NCBI GenBank assembly: GCA_903928365.1
Contig: CAIYQV010000412.1
Location: 1-23,741 of the forward strand
Direction: 5' to 3'
Length of the DNA: 23,741 nucleotides
Source: an uncultured Flavobacteriia bacterium
Lineage (GTDB): Bacteria; Bacteroidota; Bacteroidia; Flavobacteriales_D; Crocinitomicaceae
Notes under the pieces: model-generated
The model's input: only the letters and a program-made list of their open reading frames with translations
What the model was told of the DNA's origin: nothing
The model's database searches: none
Position numbers and translations under genes: made by a program
Shown: positions 14,149 through 22,096 of the stretch, piece after piece
How the letters are laid out: each line of letters opens with the position of its first letter
How positions within the stretch are numbered: the stretch's first letter is position 1

Positions 14149-14913
14149 TTAGCGCACAAATACCCACTCTTTTTCAGTGGATAATTTATCATCATAAGCG
14201 TATCCATCCACGTTGTACAATTTCAGTTCATCGATTTGACTGATCTCATTCTGTAATAGGTACCTTGCCATAGCTCCTCTGGCATGTTTTGCATACATCA
14301 TTACGACCTTGTATTCTCCATTTTTAAATTCCTTAAAAACCGGTGTAATCACCCGATTGGATATTTTCTTCCAGTCTAACACTTTGGAATATTCTGTAGA
14401 GGCCAGATCTATGATCTCCTCTTCCTTTTCCAATTCTGTTTTAAAATGCTTGGTTAATTTGTCTTTCCAGAATTCGTAAAGATTTTTATTTTTTGAGTCA
14501 GGAGACCATTTTGTCCCCATTTCCAAACGGTAAGGATAGATTACATCCAGAGGTTTAAGTATGCCGTACAACCCTGACAAGATTCTTAAACGATCCTGTG
14601 CTGTTATCAATTCAGAATTTGATAATGTATGCACATCCAAAGCCCTGTAAACCTCACCCGTGAAAATAAAAGAGCTAGGCTGCGTAATTGTTGTAATTAC
14701 TTCTGGTTTAATCCAGTTGTGATAACGTTCATAATTCTGGTCTGCCAATTCACGGGAAATACTCATCAAGGTCATGAGATCTTTTGGCTTCAATCGCTTC
14801 AATTTCTTTACCAATTTTTCAGTTTCTTTGACAAAAATCGGCGATGTTACCAACGGAAAGTCAACTTTATTCGTCAATGAAATCGATTTGGCGGGTGAAA
14901 GAAGGATCTTCAT
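14149..14913 (-). CDS. yaaA: Peroxide stress protein YaaA (UPF0246)
   Basis: The 254-aa length is typical of the YaaA/DUF328 family. In E. coli this protein lowers free intracellular iron during H2O2 stress and binds DNA. Signatures seen are MKILLSPAKSISL at the N-terminus, LMSISRELADQNYERYHNW (about 48-66), ALDVHTLSNSELITAQDRLRILSGLYG with the DxYRLEMGT segment, and YAKHARGAMARYLLQN near residues 207-222. The ATG at 14913 is preceded by a TATTTTTG -7-like box (14932-14925 on this strand), giving a leader of only a few nucleotides. There is no operon partner. The assignment is secure; the physiological role here is carried over from E. coli. Confidence 0.92.
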   Translation of the reverse strand: MKILLSPAKSISLTNKVDFPLVTSPIFVKETEKLVKKLKRLKPKDLMTLMSISRELADQNYERYHNWIKPEVITTITQPSSFIFTGEVYRALDVHTLSNSELITAQDRLRILSGLYGILKPLDVIYPYRLEMGTKWSPDSKNKNLYEFWKDKLTKHFKTELEKEEEIIDLASTEYSKVLDWKKISNRVITPVFKEFKNGEYKVVMMYAKHARGAMARYLLQNEISQIDELKLYNVDGYAYDDKLSTEKEWVFVR

Positions 14914-14963
14914 TTTTTTTGATTCAAAAATAAGGTACTTCGAACATTTGTCCGATTATTTTT

Positions 14964-14995
14964 TTGAAAGAAGAAACTCTTTTTGATTAAATTTG
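14964..14995 (+). promoter_or_regulatory. Promoter of the T9SS-secreted protein gene
   Basis: TTG at 14964-14966 and TAAATTTG at 14988-14995, 21 nt apart, fit the Bacteroidota -33/-7 pattern with a perfect -7 box. The ATG is 20 nt downstream. Confidence 0.55.
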
Positions 14996-15015
14996 AAAAA
15001 CTCTAAACTTGAACT

Positions 15016-17649
15016 ATGAGAAAAATTACGCTTTCCATCTCGGTTGCCGTCCTATCCTTTTTTCAGACAGGATGGTCACAATCAACCAATGATTCCGAGG
15101 TGATCTATTGCGAACAGTTCGCAGTAACTAAACCTTTACGCGAAATTCTGGAAGAAAAACCAGTGAACGTTAAAAAGATCATCCGTGAGCACAAACGTGA
15201 GCATTTAAAAGAAGCGGACAAAAGATCACGGTATCGCGATCCTCAGAAATTTGTTTTTTCAGTTGAAAAGGATGGTTTCTCTTTTGGAAATGATTCTTCC
15301 TTATTCCAGCATGAACCTGGAAGCAGACCAGGACCACCACAACGAATTAATGTAAATGGTCAATCTGTAAACAGTGCGCCACATGATCCTTCCGGAGCCG
15401 CTGGAACCACTTATTATTTACAAGGTATTAATGCTACACCTATTCGTGTAATTAATAAATCTACCGGTGCAACCGTATCAACTTTCACTTTAGGCACTCT
15501 ATGGACACCAGATCTTTCAGCAAACGATGGGGATCCTATCGTTATGTATGATCGTTTTGCAGATCGTTGGTTCCTTGCGCAATTCGGTACTTCCGGAAAC
15601 AAAATTTATATTGCCATTTCTGCTACAAGTGACCCTCTAGGTTCATGGTATACGTATACTTTCACTTCTCCGGCATTTCCTGATTATTTGAAATTCTCCA
15701 TCTGGGGTGATGCCTATTATATGACATCCAACCAGTCTCCGCAGAAAGTTTTTGCGTTTGAACGAACAGCCATGTTGGCCGGTAGCGCCTCTGCCAGATC
15801 GGTTTATGCTGCATTTAGCCCCGCAGCTTCTGGTAATGGATTCTTCTGTCCACTTCCGGGTGATGCTGACGGAACTCAACTTCCAACAACAGGTACACCG
15901 TGTCCTATTGTATATTATACGGACAATGCGTGGGGCGGAAGTAACACAGATGCTATCAAAGTTTATCACGCTACTGTCAACTGGACCCCTACAACACCAA
16001 CGCTCTCTGTAGCATTAAACACCACTCTTGCAACCTCCGCATTTGATGCGTCTTACAACGCGTCTTGGAACGATATTGCTCAACCCGGTACAACTCAAAA
16101 ACTGGATGGAATTGGCGGAGTTGCCACCTATCGTGCACAGTACCGAAAATGGAGTGGTTATAATACGATCGTACTCAATTGGGGTGTTAAGATTAGTACT
16201 ACGCAACGAAGTATCATGTGGGCAGAAATACGTCAGGATCAATCCACTGGCACATGGTCTATTTATCAGCAATCCATCTATACACCGGACTCTTACTACC
16301 GTTGGGTAGGCTCCATTGCAATGGATGATGCAGGAAACATTGGGCTTTGTTATGCGAAATCAGGTTCAAGTACGGTTTACCCTAGCTTAGCATATGTTGG
16401 ACGTTTAGCGAATGACCCTCTGAACACCATGACAGTAGCTGAAACGATGGCTACAAATGGAATTGTAGCTCAAGGAACAAGCTGGTATGGCGGAAATCGA
16501 TGGGGAGATTATTCTCAAACCGCTTTAGATCCTGATGGGTATACTTTCTGGCATACAGGAGAATGGTGTGGTGGAACTACAAGTAACCCAAAGAAAACTC
16601 AGGTATTCTCGTTTCAACTTGCTTCAAGTACCGCAGCATCCGTATCTATCTCTTCAAACGATGCAGACAACTCTATTTGTACAGGTACCTCAATAACATT
16701 TACCGCAACACCAACTAACGGAGGGACTTCACCATCTTATCAATGGTATGTAAATGGAGCCGCTGTAGGAACCAATTCAACAACATACACTACCAGTTCG
16801 TTGACGACAGGGTCTACGGTTTATTGTATCATGACTTCCAGCGACGGGACTGTGTCAAACAACCCTGCTACATCAAATACATTAACTATCACCGTTTCTT
16901 TACCTGTATCACCTGGTATATCTATCTCTGGAACGAATACGATTTGTGCAGGTAGCTCTGTTACATTCACTGCTGCTGCATCAAATGCAGGTTCTACTCC
17001 ATCTTACCAATGGCAAGTGAACGGAAGTAACGTGGGTTCTAACAGTTCATCTTATTCCTCTTCTTCTCTCACGAACGGAAGTGTGATTACTTGTACCCTG
17101 ACTTCAAGTGCGTCATGTGTTTCTTCATCAACTGCTTCTTCGAACTCAATTACAATGACTGTTAATTCAATCCCATCAACTCCAACTATTTCTTATGGCG
17201 GAGGTGTATTGACATCAAGTTCAGCAACAGGAAATCAGTGGTATTTGAACGGCACCATTATTTCTGGTGCAACAAGTCAGTCTTACACACCGACACAAAA
17301 TGGAAACTATACCGTGGTTGTAACAAACAACGGTTGTACATCCAATGCTTCTGGAGCATACACTGTGAGCGGATTGGGTATCGAAGAGATGAATGTTTAT
17401 CAACTTTCAATTTACCCTAACCCATCTCAAGGTGATTTCAGCATTTCTTTCAATGCAAACATTACGGAGTCTTACACTTTGAAAGTGTACGATGAAATTG
17501 GAAAACTCGTTTATGACGAATCTATTTCCAATCAAAACGGAAAATCTGTGAAGGAAGTTAAGTTAGGAGAAGTGGCTACCGGTATGTACAATGTGGTATT
17601 GTCAAACGGGACAACCGAAGTAAAACAAAAGATCGTTATCAAACGATAA
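15016..17649 (+). CDS. T9SS-secreted protein with propeller-like domain, Ig-like repeats and C-terminal sorting domain
   Basis: The 877-aa protein has a signal peptide (1-21, ending TGWS|Q). A charged segment of about 80 aa is followed by a large beta-rich domain (about 105-535) carrying DGDPIVMYDRFADRW (171-185) and GGNRWGDYSQTALDPDGYTF (492-511). Such motifs recur in uncharacterised secreted propeller-like proteins of Bacteroidota and other phyla. Two tandem Ig-like repeats (about 545-628 and 634-718, both with ICxGxSxTFTA...PSYQW.VNG) and a third, shorter one (722-785) come next. A type A T9SS sorting domain (about 795-877: SIYPNPSQGDFSI, TLKVYDEIGKLVY, GMYNVVLSNGTTEVKQKIVIKR region) closes the protein. 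It is predicted to cross the outer membrane by T9SS and be released or attached to the surface. No catalytic motif is recognised. Confidence 0.87.
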   Translation: MRKITLSISVAVLSFFQTGWSQSTNDSEVIYCEQFAVTKPLREILEEKPVNVKKIIREHKREHLKEADKRSRYRDPQKFVFSVEKDGFSFGNDSSLFQHEPGSRPGPPQRINVNGQSVNSAPHDPSGAAGTTYYLQGINATPIRVINKSTGATVSTFTLGTLWTPDLSANDGDPIVMYDRFADRWFLAQFGTSGNKIYIAISATSDPLGSWYTYTFTSPAFPDYLKFSIWGDAYYMTSNQSPQKVFAFERTAMLAGSASARSVYAAFSPAASGNGFFCPLPGDADGTQLPTTGTPCPIVYYTDNAWGGSNTDAIKVYHATVNWTPTTPTLSVALNTTLATSAFDASYNASWNDIAQPGTTQKLDGIGGVATYRAQYRKWSGYNTIVLNWGVKISTTQRSIMWAEIRQDQSTGTWSIYQQSIYTPDSYYRWVGSIAMDDAGNIGLCYAKSGSSTVYPSLAYVGRLANDPLNTMTVAETMATNGIVAQGTSWYGGNRWGDYSQTALDPDGYTFWHTGEWCGGTTSNPKKTQVFSFQLASSTAASVSISSNDADNSICTGTSITFTATPTNGGTSPSYQWYVNGAAVGTNSTTYTTSSLTTGSTVYCIMTSSDGTVSNNPATSNTLTITVSLPVSPGISISGTNTICAGSSVTFTAAASNAGSTPSYQWQVNGSNVGSNSSSYSSSSLTNGSVITCTLTSSASCVSSSTASSNSITMTVNSIPSTPTISYGGGVLTSSSATGNQWYLNGTIISGATSQSYTPTQNGNYTVVVTNNGCTSNASGAYTVSGLGIEEMNVYQLSIYPNPSQGDFSISFNANITESYTLKVYDEIGKLVYDESISNQNGKSVKEVKLGEVATGMYNVVLSNGTTEVKQKIVIKR

Positions 17650-17673
17650 TCAAGTTTTTAGTTTTTTAAGTTC

Positions 17674-17702
17674 AAAGGCCTCAGATGAGGCCTTTGTCTT
17701 TT
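17674..17702 (+). terminator. Rho-independent terminator after the T9SS protein gene
   Basis: The perfect inverted repeat AAAGGCCTCA (17674-17683) and TGAGGCCTTT (17686-17695) with a 2-nt centre is followed by a T-rich run (GTCTTTTT). Confidence 0.78.
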
Positions 17703-17746
17703 TAAAAGAATGTGTATATTGACGATGATAAGCATTGAAGTTTAAC

Positions 17747-19024
17747 ATGCAACATTCTGAAACAACGCAGCAATTACCAAAGCCCTGGTATCGTTTATTG
17801 TACATTCAAGTAATTCTGGCCATTATTGGAGGAATATGCTTAGGTCATTTCTGGCCTGATATTTCAAAAGACTTTAAAGTACTGGGAGATGCCTTCATCT
17901 CTTTGGTCAAAATGATTATCGCGCCAGTAATTTTCATTACTGTATCGACTGGGATCGCTTCGATGAATAATCTTAAGTCGGTTGGTAGACTCACCGGTAA
18001 GGCATTACTCTATTTTATAACGTTTTCAACACTGGCATTGATTATTGGAATGATTGTGGCGAATCTTGTTCATCCGGGAAGCGGAATGAATATTGATCCG
18101 GCTTCACTCGATCCCAAAAGTATTAAGGATTACATCGATGCTACAAAAGAACATACGCTCACTAATTTTATTTTAAATATCATCCCTACGTCTCTGATGA
18201 GCTCACTCACAGGCGACAGTATATTACAAGTTTTATTCGTTGCTATTCTTTTTGGTGTAGGACTTTCCCTCACTCAGGAAAAAAGCAAACCTGTAACCGA
18301 CTTTCTTCACGCACTCTCCCATCCTATTTTTAAGATCGTTGATCTATTGATGAGACTTGCACCCATCGGTGCTTTCGGGGCGATGGCATTCACAGTAGGA
18401 AAATACGGTTTAGCAGTGCTATGGAACCTGGCAGGACTCGTGGCCACTTTTTATCTTACCGCAATCGTTTTTATAGTGGTAATTTTAGGTTTAGTAGCGC
18501 GTTACAATGGGTTCAGTATTTTTAAATTACTTCGTTACATCAAAGAAGAATTATTTCTGGTGTTAGCGACAAGTTCTTCAGAATCTGCCTTGCCAAATTT
18601 GATGCGAAAACTGGAAAAGATTGGATGCTCCAAACAAGTAGTTGGTCTTGTCGTTCCCACGGGATATTCCTTCAATCTAGACGGAACCAATATTTATATG
18701 ACACTTGCTGCATTATTTATCGCACAAGCTTGTAATTTCCCACTTTCGATTGAACAACAGATCATGATCTTGTTGATTGCCATGCTTAGTTCAAAAGGTT
18801 CTGCTGGAGTAACAGGTGCTGGCTTCATTACCTTGGCTGCCACCTTAGCCGTTGTAAAAGGATTTCCGGTTCAAGGGATCGCATTGATCCTGGGAGTTGA
18901 TAAATTCATGTCTGAGTGTCGTGCACTGACGAATTTTATTGGGAACGCAGTCGCAACAATCGTCGTTGCGAAATGGGACAACCAATTAGATAAAGAGCAA
19001 TTGAGTAAAGAACTTAATACTTAA
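17747..19024 (+). CDS. Dicarboxylate/amino acid:cation symporter (SDF/DctA-GltP family)
   Basis: The 425-aa multi-spanning inner-membrane transporter takes up C4-dicarboxylates or acidic amino acids with Na+ or H+. The family hallmarks are the re-entrant loop serine-rich motif TSSSESALP, PTGYSFNLDGTNIYMT, the second re-entrant loop SSKGSAGVTGAGF, and the substrate-binding helix DKFMSECRALTNFIGNAVAT. The pattern is closer to DctA-type dicarboxylate carriers than to eukaryotic glutamate transporters, but the substrate cannot be fixed. The frame extends to a TTG at 17735; the ATG at 17747 (MQHSETTQQLPKPWYRLLYIQV) is preferred. It follows the terminator of the upstream gene and converges with a small conserved gene. 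Confidence 0.92.
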   Translation: MQHSETTQQLPKPWYRLLYIQVILAIIGGICLGHFWPDISKDFKVLGDAFISLVKMIIAPVIFITVSTGIASMNNLKSVGRLTGKALLYFITFSTLALIIGMIVANLVHPGSGMNIDPASLDPKSIKDYIDATKEHTLTNFILNIIPTSLMSSLTGDSILQVLFVAILFGVGLSLTQEKSKPVTDFLHALSHPIFKIVDLLMRLAPIGAFGAMAFTVGKYGLAVLWNLAGLVATFYLTAIVFIVVILGLVARYNGFSIFKLLRYIKEELFLVLATSSSESALPNLMRKLEKIGCSKQVVGLVVPTGYSFNLDGTNIYMTLAALFIAQACNFPLSIEQQIMILLIAMLSSKGSAGVTGAGFITLAATLAVVKGFPVQGIALILGVDKFMSECRALTNFIGNAVATIVVAKWDNQLDKEQLSKELNT

Positions 19025-19025
19025 A

Positions 19026-19049
19026 AAGCCCCCTTTCGGAGGCTTCTAC
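19026..19049 (+). terminator. Possible terminator of the symporter gene
   Basis: The stem AAGCC(C)CC / GG(A)GGCTT, with one mismatch and a TTTC loop, begins directly after the stop codon. The downstream T-tract is weak, so termination efficiency is uncertain. Confidence 0.45.
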
Positions 19050-19050
19050 T

Positions 19051-19308
19051 TTAATTCAGTGCATTTAATTTCTTTATAAAATCAATTGCTGCGTTTTCCA
19101 CGGTTTCTTTGATCGGACGAAAATCCGCTTTTGTTTTTGCCGCATTGATCTTCTCCAGAATCGTATCTTGAAAATCTGCCGCTTCATCAATCAGCTTTTC
19201 ACACGATGCGGTTTTTGATTCATCAAATCCCATGATCATAAAACATTCATCAACGATATCGAACACCATGTGATTCACATTGCGTTTTAAAATTCTTCTA
19301 CTCGCCAT
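19051..19308 (-). CDS. Small conserved hypothetical protein
   Basis: The 85-aa, mostly helical, soluble protein starts MASRRILKRNVNHMVFDIVD and contains two Cys (in DECFMIM and TASCEKL) and a Lys/Ala-rich middle (LEKINAAKTKADFRPIKETV). I recognise the general form as a conserved Bacteroidota protein of unknown function, but no named domain. No signal peptide or membrane segment is seen. A small helical protein with this composition could be a binding partner or regulator; nothing in the context fixes a role. It converges with the symporter (26-bp gap) and lies downstream of the pnp terminator, so it should have its own promoter, which I did not identify. Confidence 0.68.
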   Translation of the reverse strand: MASRRILKRNVNHMVFDIVDECFMIMGFDESKTASCEKLIDEAADFQDTILEKINAAKTKADFRPIKETVENAAIDFIKKLNALN

Positions 19309-19392
19309 ACTATTGTTTTTTTATGTAAAAGTAAATGGTTGATCGTCTCTGATACTTTTGAATATTAAAAGATTTACACAGATACCGGTTAC

Positions 19393-19418
19393 AAAAAAGG
19401 GCATCTTTTCAGATGCCC
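19393..19418 (-). terminator. Rho-independent terminator of pnp
   Basis: On the minus strand, 8-bp arms GGGCATCT/AGATGCCC (19418-19411 with 19406-19399) and a 4-nt loop are followed by six T. It lies 7 nt past the pnp stop. Confidence 0.85.
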
Positions 19419-19425
19419 TGTATTT

Positions 19426-21570
19426 TTATGCCTGAGGCGCTTCTTCTTTTCTTTCCGGTTTTGGAAGAAGTACTTTACGCGACAATTTCCATTTTTTAGT
19501 TTTAGGATCTTTACCTACTACTTTAAACTTCAATACATCGCCTTCTTTGCACACATCTTCCATTTTACCTACTTTCTCCCAAGAGAATTCAGAAATGTGA
19601 ATCAACCCGTCTGTACCTGGTAAGATCTCTACAAAACATCCGAAATCTTTCACTGACTTAACTTTTCCTTGGTACTCTGCACCTTCTTCCACTTGTGGAG
19701 GGAATGCAATCTGACGAATTCTTCTAACGGCTTCTTTCATGTCGTCACCGTTGTTAGACAAGATTTGAACGCGACCTTCACCATTTTCCAATTCTTCAAT
19801 GGTAATAGTAGTATTCGTTTCTTTCTGCATCGCCTGAATGATCTTACCTCCAGGCCCGATGATTGCACCAATCATGTCGTTAGGCACATTGAACGCTTCG
19901 ATACGTGGTGACTGTGGTTTCAATTCTGTATTAGGTTGAGCAATCGTTTCAGTGATCTTTCCAAGAATATGTACACGTCCCGATTTTGCTTGTTCCAACG
20001 CCTGAATCAACACTTCGTATGGAAGTCCGTCCACCTTGATATCCATCTGACATGCAGTGATTCCTTTTACTGTTCCGGTCACTTTAAAGTCCATGTCACC
20101 CAAGTGATCCTCGTCTCCAAGGATATCAGAAAGCACCGCAAACTTACCATCATCCGCAACCAATCCCATTGCAATACCAGATACCGGTGCCTTTACAGGA
20201 ACACCACCATCCATCAGAGCTAGGGTACCTGCACATACAGTTGCCATAGAAGAAGAACCATTTGATTCCAAAATATCTGAAACCAGACGCAATGTATAAG
20301 GGAAATCAGATGGGATCATATTCTTCAGTGCACGCAATGCAAGGTTTCCGTGACCAATCTCTCTTCTTGACGTTCCACGTAGTGGTTTTGCTTCACCCGT
20401 AGAGAATGGCGGAAAATTGTAATGCAACATGAATTTTTCTGTTCCATGGAACGTTGCGCCATCGATCAATTGCTCATCCATTTTACCACCCAGCGTCAGC
20501 GTAGTCAAGGATTGTGTCTCACCGCGAGTAAAGACTGCCGAACCATGTACCATTGGTAAATAATCCACTTCAGCCCAGATTGGACGGATCTCATCGAACT
20601 TACGTCCATCAAGACGTTTTCCTTCGTGCAACATCACCCAACGAACAGCTTTCTTTTTCACTTGTGAGAAATACGTAGAAACGAATCCACCTACTTGTGC
20701 CAATTCTTCCTCTGTATAGGTCGCTTTCAACTCAGACTTAATAGCATCGAACAATTCTGTTCTCTTAGCTTTATTGGCCAATCCCATGCGTGCTACTTCC
20801 TTGCACTTTTCCATGGCAAATTCGTACACCTTCGTTTTAACCTCTTCATTGTGTACTTCGTGGCTATATTCTCTTTTCGGATTAGCTGTAGCGATTTCCG
20901 CTGCCAGGTCCAACTGGAACTGACATTGCTCTTTGATCGCAGTATGAGCGATCTTGATCGCTTCTACCATTTCCAATTCTGAAATTTCTCTGAATTCTCC
21001 TTCAAGCATGTTGATATCTTTCGCTGTTCCAGCAATCATCATGTCCACATCAGATTCCTTCATTTGCTGCATCGTTGGGTTCACCACCCACTGTCCGTCT
21101 ATACGACCGATACGCACTTCAGACATTGGACCATTAAATGGTATATCTGAAACTGCGATTGCTGATGAAGCTGCCAAACCGCACAATGCATCAGGGTTGT
21201 TCACCCCGTCATACGACAACAACTGGATCATTACCTGAACCTCTGCGTGGTAATCATCCGGGAATAATGGACGAAGTGCACGGTCTACCAAACGCATGAT
21301 CAGGATCTCTGATTCAGATGGACGTGCTTCACGACGGAAGAATCCTCCCGGAAAACGTCCTGCTGCCGCATACTTCTCACGGTAATCAACTGTTAAGGGA
21401 AGGAAATCAACTCCTTCTTTTGCATCGGGAGCCGCTACTACCGTAGCCAACAACATGGTGTCTCCCATTCTTACTACAACGGAACCATCCGCTTGCTTTG
21501 CCAACTTACCTGTCTGTACGGAGATCTCTTTACCTCCGGTAACGATGGACTTTGTTTTTCCTATATTCAT
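19426..21570 (-). CDS. pnp: Polyribonucleotide nucleotidyltransferase (PNPase)
   Basis: PNPase is a trimeric phosphorolytic 3'-5' exoribonuclease and polymerase central to mRNA decay. The 714-aa product shows the usual order: first RNase PH domain (MGDTMLLATVVAA; AGRFPGGFFRREARPSESEIL), an all-helical linker, second RNase PH domain (GSAVFTRGETQSL; GTSRREIGHGNLA), and the catalytic acidic segment GDEDHLGDMDFKVTGT. A KH domain (MIGAIIGPGGKII) and a C-terminal S1 domain (YQGKVKSVKDFGCFVEILPG) follow, with a basic tail. The frame stays open to 21630, but the ATG at 21570 gives the standard MNIGKTKSIVTGGKEI N-terminus. It follows rpsO, as in many bacteria, with an intrinsic terminator between the two. 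The assignment is secure. Confidence 0.97.
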   Translation of the reverse strand: MNIGKTKSIVTGGKEISVQTGKLAKQADGSVVVRMGDTMLLATVVAAPDAKEGVDFLPLTVDYREKYAAAGRFPGGFFRREARPSESEILIMRLVDRALRPLFPDDYHAEVQVMIQLLSYDGVNNPDALCGLAASSAIAVSDIPFNGPMSEVRIGRIDGQWVVNPTMQQMKESDVDMMIAGTAKDINMLEGEFREISELEMVEAIKIAHTAIKEQCQFQLDLAAEIATANPKREYSHEVHNEEVKTKVYEFAMEKCKEVARMGLANKAKRTELFDAIKSELKATYTEEELAQVGGFVSTYFSQVKKKAVRWVMLHEGKRLDGRKFDEIRPIWAEVDYLPMVHGSAVFTRGETQSLTTLTLGGKMDEQLIDGATFHGTEKFMLHYNFPPFSTGEAKPLRGTSRREIGHGNLALRALKNMIPSDFPYTLRLVSDILESNGSSSMATVCAGTLALMDGGVPVKAPVSGIAMGLVADDGKFAVLSDILGDEDHLGDMDFKVTGTVKGITACQMDIKVDGLPYEVLIQALEQAKSGRVHILGKITETIAQPNTELKPQSPRIEAFNVPNDMIGAIIGPGGKIIQAMQKETNTTITIEELENGEGRVQILSNNGDDMKEAVRRIRQIAFPPQVEEGAEYQGKVKSVKDFGCFVEILPGTDGLIHISEFSWEKVGKMEDVCKEGDVLKFKVVGKDPKTKKWKLSRKVLLPKPERKEEAPQA

Positions 21571-21608
21571 ATTTGTTTTATTGCCAATTTTTAAAAATCG
21601 AAGACACA

Positions 21609-21645
21609 AAAAAAGGGAACTTCGAACCATGTCCGACTGTCCCCT
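21609..21645 (-). terminator. Intergenic terminator between rpsO and pnp
   Basis: On the minus strand, GGGGAC (21645-21640) pairs with GTTCCC (21621-21616) and TCGGAC (21637-21632) with GTTCGA (21628-21623), counting G-U pairs. The result is a 12-bp stem with a small internal loop and a 3-nt apex, followed by seven T (21615-21609). It lies 28 nt after the rpsO stop and 39 nt before the pnp ATG. Confidence 0.78.
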
Positions 21646-21672
21646 CTTCCATAAAATTTGTACGTTCTAGAA

Positions 21673-21942
21673 TTAACGACGAAGTCCTAATTCTTTTACG
21701 ATCGCACGGTATCTTTCGATATCTTTTCTTTTCAGATAATCGAGCAAGCTTCTTCTTTTACCAACCAATAGTTGCAAAGAACGCTGTGTTCCAAAATCCT
21801 TCTTGTTGTTTTTCAAATGTCCAGTCAAATGACTGATGCGGTGCGAGAACAGCGCGATTTGACCTTCTGCAGAACCTGTGTTCGTCTCTGAACCACCGTG
21901 TTTCTTGAAGATCTCTTTTTTCACTTCTGTATTTAAATACAT
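21673..21942 (-). CDS. rpsO: 30S ribosomal protein S15
   Basis: S15 binds the central domain of 16S rRNA early in 30S assembly and contributes to bridge B4. The 89-aa length is typical. The signature is clear: GGSETNTGSAEGQIALFSHRI (16-36), HLTGHLKNNKKDFGTQRSL (38-56), LLVGKRRSLLDYLKRKD (58-74), and the C-terminal YRAIVKELGLRR. It is driven by a good promoter upstream and followed by an intrinsic terminator before pnp. In E. coli S15 represses its own translation by stabilising a leader structure; here the predicted leader is only about 40 nt, with a small hairpin at its 5' end. The assignment is secure. Confidence 0.97.
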   Translation of the reverse strand: MYLNTEVKKEIFKKHGGSETNTGSAEGQIALFSHRISHLTGHLKNNKKDFGTQRSLQLLVGKRRSLLDYLKRKDIERYRAIVKELGLRR

Positions 21943-21988
21943 GCCAATATCACTTAAATAATTATTATGTATGTCGACTTTCGACGTG

Positions 21989-22016
21989 CAAATTTAGACA
22001 TATTATTCTGATTCAA
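21989..22016 (-). promoter_or_regulatory. Promoter of rpsO-pnp
   Basis: On the minus strand TTG (22016-22014) and TAAATTTG (21996-21989) are 17 nt apart, with a perfect TAnnTTTG -7 box. Predicted transcription begins about 40 nt before the rpsO ATG, close to the hairpin GTCGA-AAG-TCGAC (21985-21973). Confidence 0.72.
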
Positions 22017-22051
22017 CGTATTTTTCAAAATTAATTCTGCCCTGTCTGACA

Positions 22052-22079
22052 TTTGATGCCCTAAGCAAATGTATATTTG
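22052..22079 (+). promoter_or_regulatory. Promoter of the asparaginase gene
   Basis: TTTG at 22052-22055 and TATATTTG at 22072-22079 (perfect TAnnTTTG), 16 nt apart, lie 17 nt before the ATG at 22097. The predicted leader is about 10 nt with no Shine-Dalgarno. Confidence 0.58.
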
Positions 22080-22096
22080 AACATTAAATAAAGTAC

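Noticed and set aside
16015..16309. Overlapping frames on both strands inside the T9SS protein gene
   Set aside because: They lie wholly inside a long gene with clear domains from signal peptide to sorting domain, and their products show no family features.
17735..17746. TTG start four codons upstream of the symporter ATG
   Set aside because: Adds only MKFN; an ATG follows immediately and suits the family N-terminus better.
19353..19360. Plus-strand TACTTTTG as a promoter -7 box
   Set aside because: No plus-strand gene follows (pnp lies on the other strand) and no TTG at proper spacing.
21571..21630. 20-residue N-terminal extension of PNPase
   Set aside because: The extension reads through the rpsO-pnp terminator region and precedes the standard MNIGKTKSIV start.
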